Below are positions 30,515-40,647 of a DNA stretch of 64,000 bases, piece by piece. Positions within the stretch are counted from its first letter, which is position 1. Every line of letters begins with the position of its first letter. The notes beneath the pieces are model-generated. The model made no database searches. It was not told the origin of the DNA and was given only the letters and a program-made list of their open reading frames with translations. The stretch is from Paramoeba atlantica (Eukaryota > Discosea), in contig CDRNVI010000005.1 in NCBI GenBank assembly GCA_977017575.1, forward strand, positions 1 to 64,000, in the 5' to 3' direction. The position numbers and the translations under genes are program-made.

Positions 30515-30576
30515 CAGGAATTCGATAAGGAGATCCGGCAGGTCTTAGTGAAATGGTGTGACGCTGACGAATTTTT
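30515..30576 (+). pseudogene. Small LINE-B-like fragment
   Basis: About 20 codons, QEFDKEIRQVLVKWCDADEF, matching the thumb region of LINE-B (FEQHIHEVLQKWCGAD at 40648-42117). A YR-terminal GTGCCCCG-AGGGCCA motif follows at about 30603-30618. Confidence 0.5.
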
Positions 30577-30729
30577 TTATCTTTTTTTTTATTTTTTTAT
30601 CATGTGCCCCGTAGGGCCACGGTCAGATCTCATACAGAATCAAAAGTATCTTCTTTGATCAATTCTTTCCGTAAACTATAATAAGCTAATACTTTTATTT
30701 TTTTTCTGATGATTAGAGACTAATTTTCT

Positions 30730-31085
30730 GCGTCTGCCGATTTGACAAATAGCTAGGCATCTGGGCATAGACTTCGTTTCCATTTAAGTCTTGAAGAATC
30801 AATTTGAATTCCATTTCCACTCTCCCTCGATCCAGCATCCGCCAACGCGTGAAGTACGAACCTTGTGTTTTGGTGGAGAGATCCGCAAGAAAGCACAGGT
30901 AGACACTGGAGGGCGTAATCAGGAATCATTCCAGTGGCGACGTACGTTTCATTCTTGCGTGCGATGACATCTTGCAGAAGTTTCGTGCAAGTCTTGTTTT
31001 GGTTGGATGATGATAATTCATGGACTACCGATAGGTCATAGAAAATTTCTCCCGTGTTCCAGAATACCACCAGATCAGGCCCCAA
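30730..31085 (-). pseudogene. LINE-A 3' tail 2
   Basis: Endonuclease motif GPDLVVFWNTGEIFYDLSVV with PD-x12-D intact, then KNETYVATGMIP and LPVLSCGSLHQNTR; frame lost in the last 30 residues. 31086-31499 is low-complexity sequence without a gene. Confidence 0.7.
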
Positions 31086-31499
31086 ACGATAATATTGCCC
31101 TCTGCCCTCCCTCTTCGCCGCTCTCCTGGCGGTCTTGCTCACCGTGCTCCTCCCCCGCATCCTCGCTGCCCTCCTTGTCGCCATCTCTGCCGCCCTCATC
31201 ACTTCCCTTGTCGCTGTCGTCCTTTTTTTTTTCTATATGAATATATGGAGTATCATTCTTTTTTTTGGTATGTAAATTTCTTAGTTTTTCCTCCTTCCAC
31301 AAGCAATCAGCCCACCCCAAACTAGCAAACAATTTCCCCCCACGAAGCCGCCTCCCTGAAGAGAAATGCAGTGAAAAAGTGACACCCGGAAGGTAAAAAC
31401 ACCCGGGGGTTTTTCCTACCCCCCCACACTGTGCCCTACCCCCCACAATTAAATCCCAGCTCGTACCGGTTGAGCTCGCGAGTAGAAAACCCATTTCGC

Positions 31500-32040
31500 A
31501 TGAACATTACTCTTCAATTCCGTATCCATTAATAATCGCGTCGGGGGATGATGTAGGCAGCCGCAATACGAGCATACGACGTATGTATCCCGTTTCCGCT
31601 TGATTGCATCAGTAAGAAGCTGGGAACAAGATTTCGCTTGATTGGAGTTCGATAGCTCGTGCACCACAGTTAGATCGTAAAATATTTCCCCGGTTGACCA
31701 ATATATCACCAAATCAGGCCCTGAGCGAAACAGCTGACGTCCGGCACATGTTTTGTCATGAATCATTTTGTTGCTTGGAAACACTTTATTCTTGCAAATT
31801 CCGCATTGCCAAGTCGAAAAAGATCGCGGTTCTTTCTCGCATTGTATACCGGCCTTTTGTGCCAAATCGAAGATATACTTAACCAGCCGATTGTGCTTCA
31901 TTGTGGTATTAAGCCCTGTACATTGGACGCATCCGGGGATGTGCTGCAAAGCTGTTTTGTTGTCGAGTAACATACGACAGCCGGGGCACAGCAGCGATTT
32001 CGGGAGTCGAGGGTGAGGCATCCCAAGGCGTGTCATGATT
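31500..32040 (-). pseudogene. LINE-A 3' tail 3 (zinc finger plus endonuclease)
   Basis: The best view of the C-terminal module: CPGCRMLL then HIPGCVQC (CCHC-type), a second cluster WQCGICKN with HDKTC, and SGPDLVIYWSTGEIFYDLTV (PD-x12-D), ending at KRKRDTYVV. Cut at both ends. Confidence 0.75.
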
Positions 32041-32224
32041 GCAATCTGAAATGCACGCGTGGGTACAAATTTAGCATTAGACTGTAACCAGTCATAGCTT
32101 CCTTTCCGCTCTCAGATCTTTAGAACGGCAAAAGCTCTTATGAGCTACAAAACTTTGAAAACTCTCAATCCTACCTCTCCATCCAAATCTGCCAACCACT
32201 ATGACCTTGAACTTTGAAAAACCT

Positions 32225-32480
32225 TTAAAACCCGTAGTCCTCCCCACTGTTCTTGTGAGGAAGGTATTGCCGAAGCTGCGAGTGGGCAGCTGCCCCGTTT
32301 AACTCCTGTAGATACAATTTGAATTCTGAAATCACGGACATACGCGGAAGTTGGCCCCTATCCGCCAGCGTCTTGAGAAGATTTTCTGTATTGCGATGCA
32401 GCGCTCCACCGGAAAGCAAGGGAAGGCATTCAAATTTGTTTCCCGGTATTAAACCCGAATTGACGTACGTTACTTGCTTT
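32225..32480 (-). pseudogene. LINE-A 3' tail 4
   Basis: RKQVTYVNSGLIP, LPLLSGGALHRNTE and LYLQELNGAAAHSQLRQYL, then stop. Its 5' side ends exactly at the 80-base repeat that borders YR element 1. Confidence 0.7.
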
Positions 32481-32737
32481 CTAAAATTTTCATCATGGGC
32501 TGAAAAAGTACTACATGTTTTCGTACGTCCCACTTGGGGATTAGCATCCCACACGGGGACATACATTTTAATTTCGTCTGTTTTAGAAAATAGGATAAAC
32601 TAAACTCTTCAATTCTTGCAGAAGTGTAACTCATTAAATATTAGACTCATTCCATGTGCTATACGTTCTTCTATTTTCTTCTAATGGGCAAACTAGATGA
32701 GGGCTAAGTATGATTTGCTTTGAAAATACGGAATTCC

Positions 32738-35263
32738 CTACGGGCGCCGTAGGCTCTCAATATAAGTACCGATGGAGGGCAGTGGTGTCAAGTCTTCAGC
32801 GCTGGATTTTCTCGTGAAGGGATCTGCTATTTGGGCGTTGGTAGGTACCCACTTTACTTTCAGGTTAGTGTTTGATGGGATGTACTGCATCCACCTATTG
32901 GCAGTGAAGTTAGTGCTTGCACGCCTCTGGAGGGCCATGGCTACAGGCGCGTTGTCGACGTTCAATAGAATGTCCCGATGTCCTTTTCTGACTGCTGCCA
33001 TAATTCCACCAAGAGCCGCACTCAGCTCTGAGTAGAATATATGGGCTCCGGGCTTTGTCATGCCTTGTTTTGCAGTTTCGGGAATGCCTTGATTGAACAA
33101 CAGAATAGCCCATACGATTGAACTGGCATCAGTCCAAACTTCCACCTTTTCTTCTTTGGGTGTATGACCTATCTTTTTTAACCAAACATTTCGCTTGAGT
33201 GCGGAAAATGCATCAGTCAGTTCGCCTAACAGGTGGTCGGTCGGAGAGAAGGAGATCTCCCAAGACTTTTCGTCGTGCACTTTTCTGGCAACTTTTCCTA
33301 GTGTTTGAAGAAGGTGTGCAAAAGTGCATAGTGGGATTTTCATAACCGTTGCCCTCCACATTAGTAAACCAGAAAGCGTATACAGTTCCACAGCTGTCCA
33401 CGTCCCATTCCCGATTATGTCATTGTATCTTGAATACGCCTTTTCAGTCCACTTTTCTGACATGCAGTACTTCTTATTTTTTAGATCAAATTCAATACCA
33501 AGTACGCACGCTTCCTGTAGTGGCTTCATGGTGAGATCATCTACTTCTAGTTGAACTGCGTGGACTCGGGCGCGAAATTCTTTTGCATGGTTTTCTACTT
33601 CTGACTTGGATTTTCCGAACAAAAGAAAATTGTCTACCCAGGCCAATCCAATGTCCCGGACAATGCAATTTGAAACTCGCTGTGCAATAGCCGGGGCCCA
33701 TGACCATCCCATGGGCATGGAAGAAAATTGAATACTGCATGTTTCTCCTCTAGCGTGACCTAAAACCGCTCCAAAGTAGGATCGGATCTCGGGAGTGAGG
33801 GAAAATTGGTAAAAGTAACTCCGTGCGTCCGCGTGAGCCATCCATTCCGAATCTAGCAGATTTTCAATCACGTTATGTATGGATGGTAGGTGCATTGCGG
33901 GGGGGCATTCGAAAACTCGGTTGAGTTTCCTACAATCGCAGATTAGACGAAGTGTGGAGTCTTTCTTCGGAACTGTAAAGGTACGATGTACTACTATCGG
34001 TCCTTCGGTCTTCTCTACAACCCCCATGCGTAATAAGTCTGGTAAATGATGTCTCATAAATCGAGATACTGGTCGATTGCCTTTAGGTGCACGCAGCATG
34101 TGCGCGTGAAAGGCGTTGACGTTCTGTAGTAGATGTAAAACGTCTAGACTGCCATCGTCATTCATATTGTTCAGTATAGAATATGACAGTCTTGTGGTTG
34201 TGATAGGAGCTATTATTCCCTGATTTTTGTACGCTCGCACGCTCGGTGGTCGGGTGAGCTGCCCGTGAGACATAGACTGATTGTTTGTGTCTTCAATTTT
34301 CTTCGTTGCAATGTTAGCAATGTCCGTTGAATTATGCACGTAGATAGGTTCGGGATTCGGTTCGCCTATAATGTTATCGCTGTCTAGCGTGATCTTACCG
34401 ATGTGCAAGGGGAACCTACCTTGTAATTGACGTTTTAGTATGTAAACAGCTGAATTAGTTTTCTTGTCATGTCCTTTGGTGTTTTCTGGGTTCACAGTAA
34501 TTTTGTCGCGTCCTGTAGCCCTAGGGACAAGGCCACTTCCAGTCGAGGGAGATATATCCACAATGTCTCCAGATCTTTGTGCTTGGCCAACAGCTGTATT
34601 ACCGACAGTGGAACTCCCTCTCTGAGGAGTGATACTAGAGCCCCTCTTTTTACAGAATGTGCCGACAACTCTGCTTTCACCCGCTTCAGCACGGCATTGG
34701 CTCTCAGCGTCGTTAAAGTCGTGAACTTGTCTTCTGGCTTCAGCTTGTCCAATTGGTCCATGAAGATTTTCCACTCCGTCAAGTTGCAAGTCATTGGAAT
34801 AGCAGTCCCTACTCTGAAGGGATCCCCTTTGTGAGTCGGAAACGTTACTCCCAGTATTCTCCGCTCGAGATCTACCACTTGTAAATCTAATTTCCTCAGA
34901 TGTTTGACATCGTCTATTCTGCTGCATGTCTTCCACGCCAAGGTCAGGCCCGCGGCTTCGTCCGGAAGCAGCCATTCGCACGCCTCCAATACTTGTTCGC
35001 GTGTAGCCGGGGGCGCCTGATGCTCCGGTATTTGAGCCCCTTGACGCTGAAGGGATCGCATATAGGCTGTTACAGTCGACTTTTGCAATTGACCCCCAGA
35101 TCGGAATATGATTTGTATCAGACTCTTTGCATACGTATGTGCGGTTTGGATGCTGATGGTACCCCGTTGAGTTTGCGGATTGATTAGTCTCATTTTCGAC
35201 TCCAAGAAGCATATTATACACCAATCTTCGCTTGGAACGTCGTTTCCGAGATTTTCCTTCCAA
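32738..35263 (-). CDS. RT-RNase H of YR element 1 (fossil)
   Basis: 841-codon frame. Its first third overlaps the recombinase gene and has no domain of its own. The RT region runs from about residue 400 (RTFTVPKKDSTLRLICDCRK, SSMPMGWSWAPAIAQ, GLAWVDNFLLFG), followed by RNase H (EVWTDASSIVWAILLF, NVDNAPVAM). A more divergent lineage than elements 2 and 3. Confidence 0.8.
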   Translation of the reverse strand: MEGKSRKRRSKRRLVYNMLLGVENETNQSANSTGYHQHPNRTYVCKESDTNHIPIWGSIAKVDCNSLYAIPSASRGSNTGASGAPGYTRTSIGGVRMAASGRSRGPDLGVEDMQQNRRCQTSEEIRFTSGRSRAENTGSNVSDSQRGSLQSRDCYSNDLQLDGVENLHGPIGQAEARRQVHDFNDAESQCRAEAGESRVVGTFCKKRGSSITPQRGSSTVGNTAVGQAQRSGDIVDISPSTGSGLVPRATGRDKITVNPENTKGHDKKTNSAVYILKRQLQGRFPLHIGKITLDSDNIIGEPNPEPIYVHNSTDIANIATKKIEDTNNQSMSHGQLTRPPSVRAYKNQGIIAPITTTRLSYSILNNMNDDGSLDVLHLLQNVNAFHAHMLRAPKGNRPVSRFMRHHLPDLLRMGVVEKTEGPIVVHRTFTVPKKDSTLRLICDCRKLNRVFECPPAMHLPSIHNVIENLLDSEWMAHADARSYFYQFSLTPEIRSYFGAVLGHARGETCSIQFSSMPMGWSWAPAIAQRVSNCIVRDIGLAWVDNFLLFGKSKSEVENHAKEFRARVHAVQLEVDDLTMKPLQEACVLGIEFDLKNKKYCMSEKWTEKAYSRYNDIIGNGTWTAVELYTLSGLLMWRATVMKIPLCTFAHLLQTLGKVARKVHDEKSWEISFSPTDHLLGELTDAFSALKRNVWLKKIGHTPKEEKVEVWTDASSIVWAILLFNQGIPETAKQGMTKPGAHIFYSELSAALGGIMAAVRKGHRDILLNVDNAPVAMALQRRASTNFTANRWMQYIPSNTNLKVKWVPTNAQIADPFTRKSSAEDLTPLPSIGTYIESLRRP

Positions 35264-35640
35264 ACTGTATACTGTTTGTACACGCTGGAAAGGTGATTCC
35301 AGCGCGAGTTGGATTTCTCTTCTAATAGACGATCCTGGCCTAGAACGATCATTTGTTGAACGTCGACTGTAGGAATCGCGGCTCTTGTTTCTCTGTTGCC
35401 TTCCACGCGGTCGAGGAAGAGGTCTTCGATCTCCAGTAAGCTCTTTGCTCTTGATCTTGTTACTATCCTTGTAACAGCCCTGTTGCTCGTGGAAGGTTGC
35501 TTGTACTGAGTACTTCGGACATGACTGGTAGTGCCGGCGCCGGTTGTGGTTTCCGTTTGATTTCCGTATGTTTCGTTTCCCTCTTCTTGAAATTGATTTT
35601 TTATGCCCCTTAATAAATATATTTCCAGAATATTCTTCAC
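34492..35640 (-). CDS. Tyrosine recombinase of YR element 1 (fossil)
   Basis: 382 codons. The C-terminal catalytic part shows the expected spaced motifs: TCSRIDDVKHLRKLDL, AHSVKRGALVSLL and LAKHKDLETLWIYLP. In this group the enzyme integrates a circular DNA copy instead of an integrase. Confidence 0.8.
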   Translation of the reverse strand: MKNILEIYLLRGIKNQFQEEGNETYGNQTETTTGAGTTSHVRSTQYKQPSTSNRAVTRIVTRSRAKSLLEIEDLFLDRVEGNRETRAAIPTVDVQQMIVLGQDRLLEEKSNSRWNHLSSVYKQYTVWKENLGNDVPSEDWCIICFLESKMRLINPQTQRGTISIQTAHTYAKSLIQIIFRSGGQLQKSTVTAYMRSLQRQGAQIPEHQAPPATREQVLEACEWLLPDEAAGLTLAWKTCSRIDDVKHLRKLDLQVVDLERRILGVTFPTHKGDPFRVGTAIPMTCNLTEWKIFMDQLDKLKPEDKFTTLTTLRANAVLKRVKAELSAHSVKRGALVSLLREGVPLSVIQLLAKHKDLETLWIYLPRLEVALSLGLQDATKLL

Positions 35641-35736
35641 TGTAAAGATTATTGCCCCTAATGTTGATAGTTCTATTATATTGCCCCTTATATAATCTAT
35701 TGTTTCTTGGACTAAATTTCTGTTGAATTCTTCGAG

Positions 35737-36484
35737 TCAGAATTTTTTCCCTTGCGGTTTTGTCATCGGGCCCGCGTTTCGCCCTGTTCGGTCGTTTTCT
35801 GTCTCCATGGCTTTGATCATTGCAGGTAGAATTTTTCCCCGCAGTCCCCCGGTCGTTTTTGCTTCTTCAAGAGCCTGTGCGAAGACGCGGCAGTCCCCAT
35901 GTTGAACGCGAACTTTGTAAGCAACCAACGCCGCCAATATGTTGTCCCCGACCGCCATGTTCCCGTCTGATTTCCATACAAGTCCCATTTTCATTGAGTT
36001 TCGCACCCAAGCCAAAAATGCTAGCAACAAATCGTTCTTCCGATGCTCGTCTTGGTGATAGCGTGGGGCATTGCGTTCGGCAGCTCCAATACCAAAGTAG
36101 CGACGCAAATGAGCGTCCAATTCCACAAAACTACGTCTCCGAGGGTGCCTCGATGAACATCGCCTACGTAGATAACTCAAGCGGTTCGAACGTTCCAGTC
36201 TCTCGGCCTTCAACACGCTCCATCGCAGCGGAGTAAGGGTCAGTGGCGAGTTTCTCCACCCCATGTAATCGAGCATTCGTCGGAGGAAACGTAAGCTCGC
36301 CAAATTTCGCATAGTCCACCAACATAGTTGTTTTCTCTTCGCCAATCTTCTTCACCACTCCCTTCCACATTTCTCCACGTGGCACTTTGTCTGAGGACCA
36401 TAAAACCGCGATAGTGTCGCCAACCTGACTCTCGGCCACAAACCGTCCAATGCGAGAGTCAGATAGTGGGGGGAGGTCATTCAT
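35737..36484 (-). pseudogene. Gag-like region of YR element 1 (fossil)
   Basis: Two overlapping frames. The first carries a small domain with VGDTIAVLWSSDK and MLVDYAKFGELTF, resembling Tudor/SH3-like folds; the second is helical with FVELDAHLRRYFG. Position suggests a nucleic-acid-binding structural protein. Broken. Confidence 0.45.
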
Positions 36485-36754
36485 TGTGCGTTTTTTGCTT
36501 TGAAAATACGGCTAGGATTACAATGAGTTACACATAATTATCCATCGTTTACTTCCATACATGTATGAATACGGTGCATTAAAACGATTTCACATTTTTA
36601 CATGTATTACTCAAAGAGTTCCTGCAATACTAAATGTTATAAATAAATGTTATAAATAAAATAATACGGGCATTTTCTAAAATTTTCATCATGGGCTGAA
36701 AAAGGACTACATGTTTTCGTACGTCCCACTTGGGGATTAGCATCCCACACGGGA

Positions 36755-37042
36755 GCTTTCAGAACCAAACTTCGCTAAATGTATCCGAAGGCACAGTCAT
36801 TGGAATACGATCCCGTGGAGGATGCAAGAAAAGCACGCTGCAGTACATTGGCATTGCTGGACACAAGCAGGGACACACGTTTCAAGGTTTCTTACCGCCA
36901 CAAGCAAATGTTAGAGTCTACATGATACGATGGAAGATATCGCAAGACCGCAACACTTCCGAAAGTCCAATCGGATATCCAAACGAACCCCATCAAGAGT
37001 CAAGCCTCGCATCGAATGAAAATTCACGCAATCAATGGACAG
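36755..37042 (+). pseudogene. LINE-A copy 2, 5' part
   Basis: SFQNQTSLNVSEGTV, LQYIGIAGHKQGHTFQGFLP and NVRVYMIRWK match the N-terminal domain of copy 1. It begins exactly where YR element 1 ends and is interrupted at about 37043 by about 1 kb of other repeats. Confidence 0.7.
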
Positions 37043-37249
37043 TTTTTTTTATATATGTATGTACGGTATGACTTTCTCACTTACTTTCCTACTTGCTCAA
37101 CTTCTTTCCCTCACTTCCCCCCATTTTGAAAACGAGAAAAATATAAAACTAGTAAATATATGCTTTCCCATCTTACCCACTTCCCTTTACCAATCTTTTC
37201 AGCTTTCCAGGGAGGGTGAGGTCTCCCTCTGCTAGGAGGGGCAGACTTT

Positions 37250-37500
37250 CCCCTAACCATTCGCGCGTTCCGGACCGGGTCTTTCGACCTCTCCCAGCTT
37301 TCCTTGTTAACCCTTCTCTTGTTGTACGAGAGGGCGCAAGCAATGGGCCTGTGCCGACAGCGGCACGGTCGCGGAGCATGATGCTGGCCGACGGGGAGGG
37401 AACAAAGTTCCCAGCCCTTGTCCTACCTCACTTGGAGTACCTAGACCTGGCGGACTAGGCGTGAGCGTAGACCCTGTCGGCATCGACCGGCATCCGGACC
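37250..37500 (-). repeat. LINE-C 3' tail-like repeat 1
   Basis: Reverse complement of 56575-56830 (3' UTR of a LINE-C copy): shared blocks include CGTTCCGGACCGGGTCTTTC and TACCTCACTTGGAGTACCT. Either a severely 5'-truncated LINE-C or a SINE using the same tail. Confidence 0.6.
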
Positions 37501-37592
37501 GGCAGTTTGTGTGCCCACGACCTATGTCACTACCATAGGTTCCGTGGGTTTTTTTTATACTACTGTGAGATCAATCAATTTTATTTGATTAG

Positions 37593-37745
37593 TCAAATGG
37601 GCATGTGTATGATTGTTCCTAATGCATTGTAATTTTCAATAGGCAAAAATTTTAATGAAATTATATTTAATTTAATTTGAGGAATTCGCAAAGCATATTT
37701 TCAATCAGGAGAAGGTTGAAGAGAGGCGGTACGAGAAGGAAAAGT
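37593..37745 (+). repeat. SINE-like repeat, second copy of the 50896-51163 insert
   Basis: About 150 bases from CAAATGGGCATGTGTATGAT to GAGAAGGAAAAGTGGATGAT match the reverse complement of 51012-51163. Confidence 0.7.
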
Positions 37746-37778
37746 GGATGATAAAAGTGGACTTATAATCATTGCACG

Positions 37779-37900
37779 TTTCGGACCGGGTCTTTCGAGA
37801 AAAAAACCTGATCCTACCTACCTCACGTTGGGGAACCTCACTCGAAAGAGCAAGACGTGAGAGTAAGCACTGTCGGCACGATCAACTACCGTAACGACCA
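37779..37900 (-). repeat. LINE-C 3' tail-like repeat 2
   Basis: A more diverged copy of 37250-37500: CGTTTCGGACCGGGTCTTTC, CTACCTCACGTTGG, ACTGTCGGCA. Confidence 0.5.
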
Positions 37901-38074
37901 CATTTCGGAGGCACAGGTCGTAAAGTAAAAGGCATAAGATGGGAGTGCTGTCGGAGAGTCGAGAAAACCGACTACATTCAGAGTCTGAGGCCTCCTAGCC
38001 ACTTTTCGCCCTTGATGTGATTTCGCAGCTGCGACACGATTGTGTATGCTGCGAACTTTTCGTTTTCCAAATGG

Positions 38075-40255
38075 ACAGAGCAAGACACCGATCATCTTCC
38101 CATTCCGACCTGCCGAACCATATCGGCAGAATTTGCGCCGAGGGTGGTTGCAGTGTATCGTGAAATAATCAGAATGTATCAACAAAGCGATTATCTTGAA
38201 AGAAACAGAATCTGGCATCGTGCATTGTCGGCTATGAAATTCTCTTTGGCTGAGACGCGAAAGAGCTACGTCAGAAAACGGCGCCGCAAACCTATAATTA
38301 TCGGACATGAGGCAATAGAAGACGAACAGTTAACGGGCGACTTACGTGCTATAAAACGAGCCACTCGATTAGCCCTTGAGGGAAGCGTGACGAAGGCCGC
38401 CAAGATAATGGGCCAAAGCTTTAAGCGGAGCAAATTGACTGACAAAGAGACACTAGAAAAACTTTTAGCTTTACATCCCCAGCATCCTTGCGCTTTCCCA
38501 CTGCCAACTGATGCCCCTGTCATTGCAGGGATAAATGCCGAAGAGCTTAGAAGCGCCGGACGACGATTGGCGAGAGGAGCTAACCCAGGCCCGACTGGTA
38601 CCACAGACATAGTAGTACGATTGCTACTAGATGACGAGATCTGCTGCAACAGTCTTGTCATCATGGTGGAAGACCTTGTCAACGGTTTCTTGAATGATGG
38701 AGTTATGAATCGACTAAATCGATCACGCCTCGTCGCAATTAGCAAATCAGAAACAGAAGTCAGACCGGTAGCAATGGGTGAAGTGATCACAAAGCTTGCA
38801 GGAATAACTCTCCTACAGCGGTACGAAAACACGCTAGCGCCATTATTTGAACCCATACAGCATGGGGTACTCTCCCGTGCTGGGTGCGAAAAGATTGTGC
38901 ACACACTGCATAACAAGTACGAAAAAGGACAGTGCATTCTTTCGCTCGATCTCAAGAACGCCTTTAACACCCCATCCAGAATTGACATCGCAAAAGCCGT
39001 GTTTGCTTTTTCAGCGATGAGACCTTTCCAACGCCTCTTTCATGCTGAGTACTCCAGGGAATCTGAACTGTTGTATTACGGAACAGATGGGCAGCTTGCG
39101 GGAGTAGTACCGAGCACAGCTGGAGTGCGACAGGGCTCACCGTTGGCTACCCTTTACTTCTGTACTCTTATGCAACCAATCTTGGAGACAATGTCAATGG
39201 AATTCCCGGAAGTCAAAATTTTCGCGTACATTGACGATGTGAATCTGTGCTCTTCCAATAAAGCCCAACTCGAATCAGCATTTTTCCGTTTCAAAGAATT
39301 GATCGAGGATAAAAAGTTGGTTCTTTCCTCATCCAAATGTGTCTGGTTCGGGGGGGCATCTGGGGCACAGATACCTATAAAACTGGAACAGTGCAGAGTG
39401 AAGACAGAAGAAAAAGCGATCAAGATTCTTGGAGCGTACATAGGTAACAATGCAACCATCAAAGAGAAGCTGATGCAGAAGCTTGAGAAACATAACGAAA
39501 TTTTTAGACGCCTCAAGATAATGGGTCCGAACAATATTTCACTCCGACTTCTCTCCAAATCAGTGAACATCCGACACTCTTACTTCATGCGCGTGCACGC
39601 CCCGGACAATACTCAAGATTCGGCACTTCAGTTCGATAAAGAGGTAGGAGATGTATTGAAACATTGGTTGGGACCATTGGACCAAGAGCAAATGGAGCTA
39701 GCACGACTCCCCGTTAGCGAAGGCGGGTTGGGTCTTACTGCATGTAATTCGATACGACGCGCAGCTTACGCAGCATCTCGACAAACGATTTTCGAGCGCC
39801 ATAATTCTTTTTCAGCTCAGATTGTCAATCGAAATGCTGTGCGTGCGTCAGAAGAAATACGAAACAGCACAGACACCAATGAAGCGAGCGAACGATCCCA
39901 GAAGCTATCCCACATAGTAAGGTCCACAACCTTCAAAGGAAATTACGACTGGCTGCAGTCAACTGCAAAGTTGGTACCGTCACATCTTTTTAGGCTAGCG
40001 GTATTACCGAGATTAGGAATGCCCCTCCAATCGTCAATGAAAGAAATTCGATGCCCCGGATGCCAAACTGAACTCAACCAACATTCGGTTCTGACCCATC
40101 TACCAGGATGCACTCAATGCAAGGGAATAAATGCCTCATTCAAACATAACACCCTGGTTCGCTACATACACAAGATGTGTCTAAATGCAGGAATTCCTTG
40201 CGAGAAAGAGCCTCGAAGATTCAGCTCAGTTCACTGCACTACATGCCGAGCACCC
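38075..40255 (+). CDS. LINE-A copy 2, reverse transcriptase part
   Basis: The frame (open 38042-40306) resumes the LINE after the insertion with PIPTCRTISAEFAPRVVAVY and runs without a break through the RT: NPGPTGTTDIVVRLLLDD, RPVAMGEVITKLAG, motif A CILSLDLKNAFNTPSR, motif B AGVRQGSPLATLYFC, motif C IFAYIDDVNLCS, then the ARLPVSEGGLGLTACN block and the CCHC finger (CPGCQTELN, HLPGCTQC). It is cut at CTTCRAP, just before the endonuclease motif. The non-homologous tail to 40306 belongs to the next insert. Confidence 0.88.
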
Positions 40256-40647
40256 AGGGGTGTGAACTCTTATGTTATAATTTTGCCGTACGTTGACACT
40301 TTTTGATAGCAACTTTAGTGAGATATTGTTAGCCTCCCAGAGAGATATACATCCCTCCCTATCGCGAACGGGTGTCCGTTATGAGTAAAGCAGGATAACA
40401 ATTTTTATTAAGATAACAATTTTTTTGTTAAGATAACTTTTTTTTTGAAACAAGCAACGGAATGAATTCAATGAATGAGGAAGAGGGGGAATATAGGGTG
40501 TCAAAGGAGGAGATAGGAAAGAAGGAGCATCGAATTATGATTTAAGCATTCTAGAAATGCTTTTCGCTTGTGACATGGGTTCGCTTCTCATAAATAAATA
40601 AATGAATAAATAAATAAATATTCCAGATAGACGTGTCCGCTGACTTC
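40256..40647. other. Junction region, 3' UTR of LINE-B copy 1
   Basis: AT-rich. Contains a GCGAACGGGTGTCCGTT block resembling YR terminal repeats, T-runs and an (AATA)n stretch at 40590-40620. It would be the 3' UTR of the minus-strand LINE-B that follows. Confidence 0.4.

Larger units (their letters stand above)
32481..36754 (-). mobile_element. YR retroelement 1 (DIRS/VIPER-like fossil)
   Basis: Minus-strand element. From its 5' side: an unassigned gag-like region (36484-35737), a tyrosine recombinase (35640-34492) and RT-RNase H (35263-32738, overlapping the recombinase in another frame). An 80-base direct repeat with one mismatch lies at both ends (36675-36754 and 32481-32560). Both pol-type frames are long and open; the gag-like region has about one break. 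Terminal repeats almost identical, so a fairly young copy. LINE-A sequence lies on both sides, but in opposite orientations. Confidence 0.75.

Noticed and set aside
34469-34834. Plus-strand 121-residue frame in YR element 1
   Set aside because: Antisense shadow of the recombinase gene with no domain.
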